A stretch of DNA of 30,956 nucleotides. Origin: Gemmatimonadota bacterium (lineage in GTDB: Bacteria > Latescibacterota > UBA2968). Below, piece after piece: positions 25,893 to 30,956 of the stretch (position 1 is the stretch's first letter; the number at the start of each line of letters is the position of its first letter). The position numbers were made by a program, and so were the translations under genes. Location of the stretch: assembly GCA_002714465.1 (NCBI GenBank), contig PAXL01000043.1, forward strand, positions 46,219 to 77,174. Reading direction: 5' to 3'. The notes beneath the pieces are model-generated. The model ran no database searches, was not told the DNA's origin, and saw only the letters and a program-made list of their open reading frames with translations.

Positions 25893-25963
25893 CAGGTGAT
25901 GACCTGGTGAATACCTGACTTCAGGCATCAGGTCAACACTCTGGTTCCCGCCGCATTACCTGA
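25893..25963. repeat. Cluster of ACCTG/CAGGT half-sites
   Basis: CAGGT-gatg-ACCTG (25893-25906), ACCTGA-N9-TCAGGT (25913-25933) and a further ACCTGA (25958-25963) lie within 71 bases. They sit 25-95 bases before the DUF2059 start, the usual place for an operator. This could be regulator binding or chance. Confidence 0.45.
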
Positions 25964-25987
25964 ATAGATATCAGCAGAGGAAACGAG

Positions 25988-26410
25988 ATGAGGATAATGG
26001 TCGTTTGCGCTGTCGCCCTGTTAGCTGCCCCGATTTCAGCGATCGAGAATACGGAAGCGAATCGACTCGAGCAGGCAGAGAGATATCTGACGGCGACGCC
26101 TCCGTCCGAGATGGTTAACGACATGGCGGTCAACATGTCGAAGAACATGCCTCCGGAGAAGGCCACGGATTTTGTGGCGGTGATGACTAAGGGAGTCGAC
26201 CTAAGGGTGCTGCGCAAGTCGATGCTGGATGCGATGGTCAAGCACTTCACGGCAGATGAACTGAAAGCGCTTGCAGACTTCTATGGATCACCAGTAGGCA
26301 AGTCTGCCATGCAGAAGTTCGGACCGTATATGCAGGATGTGATGCCGAAGATCCAGCAGGAGGTCATGAAGGCATTCGCAGATTTCATGGAGCCGACGAA
26401 GGCGAAGTAG
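25988..26410 (+). CDS. Exported DUF2059 domain protein
   Basis: A 140-residue protein with a signal peptide (MRIMVVCAVALLAAPISA, cleavage near residue 18). The mature part is helical and contains HFTADELKALADFYGSPVGKSAMQKFGPY (core FTADELKALADFYGSPVGKS), the hallmark of DUF2059, then amphipathic helices rich in Met and Lys. DUF2059 proteins are periplasmic and of unknown function. AGAGG (25976-25980) is well placed before the ATG. The gene stands alone, with inverted ACCTG repeats upstream and a truncated VOC gene 29 bases downstream. Confidence 0.86.
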   Translation: MRIMVVCAVALLAAPISAIENTEANRLEQAERYLTATPPSEMVNDMAVNMSKNMPPEKATDFVAVMTKGVDLRVLRKSMLDAMVKHFTADELKALADFYGSPVGKSAMQKFGPYMQDVMPKIQQEVMKAFADFMEPTKAK

Positions 26411-26439
26411 CTAGGATTTCAATACAAGAGAGTATTCCC

Positions 26440-26556
26440 ATGCCATTCGTGTTGGGCGACTACATAGAGATTCCCGCGATCGATCTGGACGACGCGAAAG
26501 CCTTCTACGACACGCTGTTTGGGTGGGAATACGATACAGATCACAGCGGCTTGTAG
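26440..26556 (+). pseudogene. Truncated VOC/glyoxalase-fold protein (first 38 residues)
   Basis: MPFVLGDYIEIPAIDLDDAKAFY and DTLFGWEYDTD match the first beta-alpha unit of vicinal-oxygen-chelate proteins (pattern IEIPA.DLD.AKAFY..LFGW), but a TAG stop follows at 26554-26556 and no later frame continues the fold in the 115 bases before the convergent gene. AAGAGAG (26426-26432) is still present 7 bases before the ATG, so a 38-residue peptide could be made, but it could not form the metal site. I read it as a remnant. Confidence 0.75.
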
Positions 26557-26671
26557 GTAGGGTTCCGCCGCCGGGTCACAATACGAACACTTGGTGTCTG
26601 AGCCACCCCGATAACAAGGAGTCCCCTCAGCCGCTTATGCAGGCGGATTCGATCGGTTCGGCGAGTCGATC

Positions 26672-27460
26672 TTACGGGTCACGCATCAGGATTTCTTCGA
26701 CGAGGGTGACGTTCTCTTCGACCATATCGTCCTTGTCGCCTCGGTGCATACCGACGTTGACGACGTCACTAGGTTTGATCTGGTCGAAGGCGTGCTCGAA
26801 AGCCATCCGTGGATCGATCCGACCGGCACCCATGATTTTGTATCCGATACACGGCTTTGAGATCGAGCGGATGCACTCGGTCGCCGCAGGAATGTCGCGA
26901 AGCTTGAATTTGAGTCCGGCGCCCTCGTGCAGACTGCCGCAGTTGAAGAACGGAACGGCGTGGAAGTCGACTACGTCTAAGCTGTTCACCCAGAGATGGG
27001 CTTTCGGGGCGTGCGCGGCCACACCAGCGATTACACCACAAGACTTCGCGTGGTCGATCCAACCTCGCAGGGTCTCTTCACTCTGATCAGCATAGAGTTT
27101 GTCGACTCTACCTCCGTGGAAGTAAAGCGCCTTGCATCCGATCTCGACGACCTCGTCGATCGAGGCTTTCATATCGGTTTTCGTGCGGTTGTTGACCTGC
27201 GCGATCCACTGGAGGGGTCCGCCGGTCGACACGTACTCTGAGACAGCCTGCATCACGCGCGGCGTTTCGTTGTTCGTGATCATGGTGTTGATGCCTGCCG
27301 CTTCTGCACGCTCCCACGTTTCGTGGATGCGCTCGACCGTGTGGTAGGCGATCATCTCGGCATCGCGCGTCTTGCTCTGGTGGCTGTATCCGCCGAAGGG
27401 ATTGGCCCCGATGATCAATCGGTTGACATCAAGACCGCAAAAATCGACTGTCGGTAGCAT
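26672..27460 (-). CDS. Conserved uncharacterised protein, probable TIM-barrel
   Basis: A 262-residue cytoplasmic protein from ATG 27460, chosen because AAAGGA precedes it by about 7 bases; a longer in-frame start at 27538 adds 26 residues unlike a normal N-terminus. It begins MLPTVDFCGLDVNRLIIGANPFGG, and has alternating strands and helices (INTMITNNE, LQWIAQVNN, ALYFHGGRVD, GVIAGVAAHAPKAHLWV, KPCIGYKIMGAG, DVVNVGMH) as in an eight-stranded barrel, with GANPFGG resembling the aldo-keto reductase N-terminus. Catalytic Asp/Tyr/Lys/His of that family are not evident, so no reaction is assigned. It lies between the VOC remnant and a divergent ABC substrate-binding gene. Confidence 0.75.
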   Translation of the reverse strand: MLPTVDFCGLDVNRLIIGANPFGGYSHQSKTRDAEMIAYHTVERIHETWERAEAAGINTMITNNETPRVMQAVSEYVSTGGPLQWIAQVNNRTKTDMKASIDEVVEIGCKALYFHGGRVDKLYADQSEETLRGWIDHAKSCGVIAGVAAHAPKAHLWVNSLDVVDFHAVPFFNCGSLHEGAGLKFKLRDIPAATECIRSISKPCIGYKIMGAGRIDPRMAFEHAFDQIKPSDVVNVGMHRGDKDDMVEENVTLVEEILMRDP

Positions 27461-27567
27461 GTGACGTCCTTTCCGTGTGGTCGTCCTGATACCCCCTGCC
27501 CACATCCCCTGTTCCGGTCGAACTCTAGGTTCGGGCATTTATCGCGGCTCGTCCAGGAAAGTATGGA

Positions 27568-29622
27568 ATGCCCCCAGACACACTGATTAGATCAATTGAT
27601 CTGAGACAAATCAGAAGGCAATGGCCATTGCTCATCAATCAATCTCCATTGTCTGTCGGAGATGTGGGGCTGAACGCAAACTTGGTCACAAACAGAGGCG
27701 CAACGCTGCAGGTCTGCCGATACGGACTGTGTCTTCTGGCTCTAATACTGTGTACCGGATGTCTGCCCGCTGATACCAGAACGTCCCTCTCAGATTCGGC
27801 TCCCCAGACCGAGAGGTCCTCGTCGAATAAGTCCTCCGCACCCGCAACGCTCGATCCCGGAATCCTCACATCCCGTAGTTTCTCAGAGTCGCCTGCTTTG
27901 GCGGGTCAGGTCGTTCAAGGAATGCTTCCTCCTGTTGCCGATAGGCTCCCCGAAAAACCGCTCGTCGTGGTGCCGGTCGACGAGATAGGGCAGTTCGGTG
28001 GGAAAATCCGTCGCGCGCTGACCGGGGATATCGCCCAGACACCGGGTGTATCGAAGACACTCGTTCCGAGCCTGCTGGGATACGAACGACCTCTTCCGAA
28101 AAGTATTCAACTGATGCTGGCTGAAGACTACACGTTCGAGGATGGTGGGCGGACCGCGATTTTCTGGATCCGTCGAGGGGTCAAGTGGTCTGACGGCGTG
28201 CCCCTCACGGTTGACGACATCCTGTTCTGGTACTACGACATGCACCTGAACGACGATGCGCGCGCATCCGCTCTGCCGCAAAGGATCTGGTTCATCGATG
28301 ACCAACCCGTTCGCATGGAGAAGGTGGACGACCACACGCTCAAGATCAGCTCTCATCGGCCAATGGGACGTATCCTGAATGCCTTTGCAGGAGGATGGGT
28401 CGCCCAGCCCAAGCACGCCCTCAGAACTCTCCACCCGAAATACAACCCTGCCTCGTCCTACGAAACCTTCCGGGACAGCACAACGTCAGCTCAGCTGCTA
28501 TACAATCCGAAGATACCGACGTTGGGCCCGTGGATGCCCGTGCAGTGGGATCGCGGTCAGCGCATACTGTTCGGTCGGAACCCGTACTTCTGGCAGGTCG
28601 ACTCGGCCGGACAGCAGCTTCCCTACGCGGACGAAATCGAGTTCACGGTGATTCAGGATACGCAGGTAATCCTGCTCAAGTTCGTGAATGGCGAGATCGA
28701 TCTCTTCGGGCGATACTCGAGAATCGACATGTACCCGATCCTGAAATCCGAAGAGCGGAAGGGCCGTTTCAGGTTGTCCTTGTCCGGCCCAACCTCCGGG
28801 CCTGCGTTCTACCTGAACTGGGATTCTCCGAACCCGAACGTTCGCGAGGCCTTTCGAGATCGGCGGATTCGGATGGCGTTGTCACACGGGATGAACCGCG
28901 AAGAGATCAACGAGGTGATGTTTTTCGGGTTAATGAACGATATGGGCTACTCCTTTGGACCGTTGAGTCCTTACTACGACCACGAGACCGCGCAGCGGTA
29001 TACGCGTCACGATCCGGCATTGTCGAGACGGTTGCTCGAGCAAGCTGGTTACAGGGATTCCGATGGGGACGGTATCCGCGAATACCCGGACGGGACGCCT
29101 TTCTCGTTCAACATCGATGTGACGGCGTCAGTTGGGACGGATGTGGCCGAGCTTGTAGCTGAGCAGTGGAAAGAGATCGGCGTGAAGATGAACCTGAACA
29201 TTGCCTTGCGGGATATCCTCTGGCCCCGGCGATTGAACGGGGAGTTTGACATCCACTACTGGGTGCACGAGGGCCCGGGCGATCCGCTCGTTCACATCGA
29301 CGACTGGTCGATTGTCGGGTCGACCCTTCCGTTCTGGCATCGGAACGCGACCACTGACGGGCCAGAGTGGTTCCATGAGGTGACCCGTCACGTTAACTCC
29401 GTCGTAACGACGATCGATCCTGCCGAGATCAGACACCATATGGAGCGTGTCAGGGATCTGCATACAGAGCACGTACCTGTGCTGATTGCTGGTGCACCTT
29501 GGCACGTCTGGGGGGCTAACACGCGGCTGGGGAATGTGCCGTCGGATCTGAGTCCACTGGACGAGCATCGCGGATGGAGTCGACCGGTCTGGCACGAGCA
29601 GATATACATCAAGAAGAGGTAG
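27568..29622 (+). CDS. ABC transporter substrate-binding lipoprotein, family 5 (peptide/nickel/oligosaccharide type)
   Basis: Up to 684 residues. A hydrophobic segment ends LLALILCTGCLP, a lipobox-like site with the +1 Cys at about residue 65, so the N-terminal 40 residues may be untranslated; possible starts include GTG 27664 and TTG 27682. A Ser/Pro-rich linker follows. The solute-binding domain (SBP_bac_5) is clear: GGKIRRALTGD, RRGVKWSDGVPLTVDDILFWY (motif VKWSDGVPLTVDD), DRRIRMALSHGMNREEINE (IRMALSHGMNREEIN) and DSDGDGIREYPDGTPFSF. Such proteins bind peptides, oligosaccharides or other ligands at the cell surface. No permease or ATPase gene is next to it, so its partner transporter lies elsewhere or outside the window. 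Confidence 0.9.
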   Translation: MPPDTLIRSIDLRQIRRQWPLLINQSPLSVGDVGLNANLVTNRGATLQVCRYGLCLLALILCTGCLPADTRTSLSDSAPQTERSSSNKSSAPATLDPGILTSRSFSESPALAGQVVQGMLPPVADRLPEKPLVVVPVDEIGQFGGKIRRALTGDIAQTPGVSKTLVPSLLGYERPLPKSIQLMLAEDYTFEDGGRTAIFWIRRGVKWSDGVPLTVDDILFWYYDMHLNDDARASALPQRIWFIDDQPVRMEKVDDHTLKISSHRPMGRILNAFAGGWVAQPKHALRTLHPKYNPASSYETFRDSTTSAQLLYNPKIPTLGPWMPVQWDRGQRILFGRNPYFWQVDSAGQQLPYADEIEFTVIQDTQVILLKFVNGEIDLFGRYSRIDMYPILKSEERKGRFRLSLSGPTSGPAFYLNWDSPNPNVREAFRDRRIRMALSHGMNREEINEVMFFGLMNDMGYSFGPLSPYYDHETAQRYTRHDPALSRRLLEQAGYRDSDGDGIREYPDGTPFSFNIDVTASVGTDVAELVAEQWKEIGVKMNLNIALRDILWPRRLNGEFDIHYWVHEGPGDPLVHIDDWSIVGSTLPFWHRNATTDGPEWFHEVTRHVNSVVTTIDPAEIRHHMERVRDLHTEHVPVLIAGAPWHVWGANTRLGNVPSDLSPLDEHRGWSRPVWHEQIYIKKR

Positions 29623-29945
29623 GGAATGTGAAATCGAGGAAGTAAACGCCCAGACTACGGGGCACAGTACCCGTGATCGCCGCGAAGGCGTCGGGAGTTT
29701 CGGGAGGAAGGACGGTTCTAGGCGCTGTCTTTCAAAGATAAGGGCGTCGGTATCCCGAGCGATCAGCTTACAGGTGGTGATGGAGCGGGATCAAATAGTA
29801 TTCCGGCACGGGAACGGGTCTTTTTTTCGTAAAAAGGATCGTTGAATTTCTGGGCGAACAGTATAGTACGGAGAGCGTTGGGGGCGCGAGAAGCGAATTC
29901 ACGATGACGTTCGACAACCTTGATGTAAGGACGTCCAGGGAAGAG
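29623..29945. other. Gene-free spacer between convergent genes
   Basis: No supported gene is seen. There is a run of seven T bases near 29820-29827 preceded by a GC-rich but poorly paired stretch, and no clear stem. The ABC binding protein ends at its left and the flavin monooxygenase (minus strand) ends at its right. Confidence 0.6.
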
Positions 29946-30956
29946 TCAGCGATAGCGGAATGCAGGGTCATCGAGGTCTATCTCGGGGAACGCATTCTTC
30001 TCTATCCAGTAGTCCTGCGTGTGTTGCCATTCGGGTTTGTCACCGCGCTTCGGGAGCTGGTCGATCGCGCGCATCAGGTAGTTGGGGTTGAAATCCTCCG
30101 AGTCGATCCAGGGCAGGATCGGCATATCTGCTTCTTCGGGCCGAAGTTGGGGGCAGACAGACCTGAAGCCCTTCGCGTCCATGTGGTTCAGGAGCCTGCA
30201 AACCAAGTCCCCTATCAGATCCACACGAAGCGTCCAGCTGGCTCGGAAGTATCCGAATACCCACGCCATGTTCGGTACACCTGTGAACATGGTTCCGCGA
30301 TATGTGATCGTCTTAGCGAAGTCGACGGGCTCGTCGTCGATCGAGAAACCGATGTCGCCCATCACGCACAGGTTGAAGCCCGTCGCTGTGACAATGATGT
30401 CAGCATCAAGTTTCCGCCCGGATTCGAGGAGAACACCACACTCGGTAAACCGGTCGATGTGATCCGTCACCATACTAGCGTGTCCGGCTTTGATGCTCTC
30501 GAAGAAGTCGCCGTTCGGGACAAAGGCGAGTCGCTGCCGCCACGGACGGTATGAGGGCGTGAAATGCGTGTCGACGTCGTAGCCCTCAGGCAGGTGTTCC
30601 TTCACACCTTTGAGTAGATCCTGCCGGACTTCCTCCGGTTGCTCCCTTGCACGTTTCGTAAATTCGCGCTGGTTGACGATGATCTGTCTTCGGACGATTT
30701 CGTGTATCCAGGCTTCGTCGACTTCGAGCCTTCGAAGCTCTTCGGCGAGAGGTATTGCATTGCGTCCCGGGCTGTAGAAGGTCGGCGATCGCTGAAGCAC
30801 GGTGACGTGCGCGCAGTCTTCGGCGATCGCAGGGACGAGGGTGGCTGTCGTGGTTCCGGAGCCGATGACCAAGACGTTCTTGTTCCGGTATTTCAGGTCT
30901 TCGGGCCAAGTCTGCGGGTGCACGATCTGACCCCGATACGTCTCCATCCCCTCCCA
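29946..30956 (-). CDS. FAD-containing Baeyer-Villiger-type monooxygenase, C-terminal part (runs off right edge)
   Basis: About 336 residues are visible and the frame stays open to the edge (WEGMETYRGQIVHPQTWPED at the visible start; short motif YRGQIVHPQTWP). The pattern fits the Baeyer-Villiger fingerprint FxGxxxHxxxWP with Tyr for the first Phe. VLVIGSGTTTATLVPA is the NADPH-binding Rossmann motif and VTATGFN is the conserved ATG motif of flavin monooxygenases. Such enzymes insert oxygen into ketones or oxidise N/S centres; the EthA-like group is the nearest by eye. The N-terminal FAD-binding site lies outside the window. The stop at 29946 leaves a short acidic C-terminus (EIDLDDPAFRYR). 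Confidence 0.92.
   Translation of the reverse strand, partial: WEGMETYRGQIVHPQTWPEDLKYRNKNVLVIGSGTTTATLVPAIAEDCAHVTVLQRSPTFYSPGRNAIPLAEELRRLEVDEAWIHEIVRRQIIVNQREFTKRAREQPEEVRQDLLKGVKEHLPEGYDVDTHFTPSYRPWRQRLAFVPNGDFFESIKAGHASMVTDHIDRFTECGVLLESGRKLDADIIVTATGFNLCVMGDIGFSIDDEPVDFAKTITYRGTMFTGVPNMAWVFGYFRASWTLRVDLIGDLVCRLLNHMDAKGFRSVCPQLRPEEADMPILPWIDSEDFNPNYLMRAIDQLPKRGDKPEWQHTQDYWIEKNAFPEIDLDDPAFRYR

Noticed and set aside
28395..29162. A 255-codon plus-strand frame inside the ABC binding protein
   Set aside because: It is rich in Arg and has no motif; the annotated frame carries clear solute-binding motifs.
29795..29830. Intrinsic terminator before the T-run
   Set aside because: Only three to four base pairs can form before the run of seven T, so the stem is not convincing.
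1..30956. CRISPR arrays, tRNA or rRNA genes, insertion sequences, toxin-antitoxin or restriction systems
   Set aside because: None were seen: no regularly spaced repeats, no cloverleaf or rRNA signature, no transposase, integrase or nuclease motifs apart from nei.

Overview
The window reads as accessory chromosome of an uncultured, probably marine, Gram-negative bacterium. It has six phytanoyl-CoA-dioxygenase-like (PhyH) proteins plus a JmjC-type cousin, three sulfatases, two sialidase-fold propellers, a DUF5916 outer-membrane-type protein, Gfo/Idh/MocA dehydrogenases and a Baeyer-Villiger-type flavin monooxygenase. Expansions of PhyH proteins and sulfatases are familiar from Latescibacterota and Poribacteria-like genomes. 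That placement is inference from gene content; there is no rRNA or other taxonomic marker here. I see no tRNA, rRNA, CRISPR array, integrase or transposase.

Layout. 1-1916 (minus): the 5' end of a sulfatase, an exported Nudix-like protein with a damaged catalytic box, and endonuclease VIII (nei). 1961-4592 (plus): a sulfatase with altered active-site motifs, a 93-residue unknown protein and a PhyH oxygenase. 4707-7928 (plus): a CBM9-like/DUF5916 protein and a second PhyH. 7954-9698 (minus): two PhyH genes coupled by a TGATG overlap. 9711-10684: remnants of a divergent AraC regulator / NmrA-like reductase pair, both lacking their 5' parts. 10845-12649 (plus): a fifth PhyH and a JmjC-like oxygenase. 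12849-17183 (minus): a COG4091-type dehydrogenase with SAF domain, an SDR dehydrogenase, and a membrane glycosyltransferase with a TPR tail.

17184-17895 is AT-rich, has no clear gene, carries a repeated small palindrome and ends in a perfect intrinsic terminator. 17896-25480 (plus) looks like a glycan-use module: an Asp-box propeller, a mandelate-racemase-like remnant, a sixth PhyH, a GH33-type sialidase, a YhcH/NanQ-like sugar anomerase, a canonical sulfatase, a sugar isomerase-like TIM barrel and a Gfo/Idh/MocA oxidoreductase (the last two overlap by GTGA). Next come a remnant FAD oxidoreductase, a DUF2059 protein, a truncated VOC (glyoxalase-fold) protein, an uncharacterised conserved protein (minus), a family 5 ABC solute-binding lipoprotein (plus) and the 3' part of a flavin monooxygenase (minus).

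The likely theme is removal of sulfate and sialic-acid-like caps from host or algal glycans, oxidation of the released sugars by dehydrogenases, and Fe(II)/2-oxoglutarate oxygenation of unknown small molecules. The second theme is decay: five remnant genes (AraC, NmrA, MR/MLE, FAD oxidoreductase, VOC) lie between intact genes. I did not find a clearly new defence or mobile system. The most unusual items are the oxygenase cluster, the paired AraC/NmrA deletion scar and the terminator-bounded non-coding segment near 17.4-17.8 kb.
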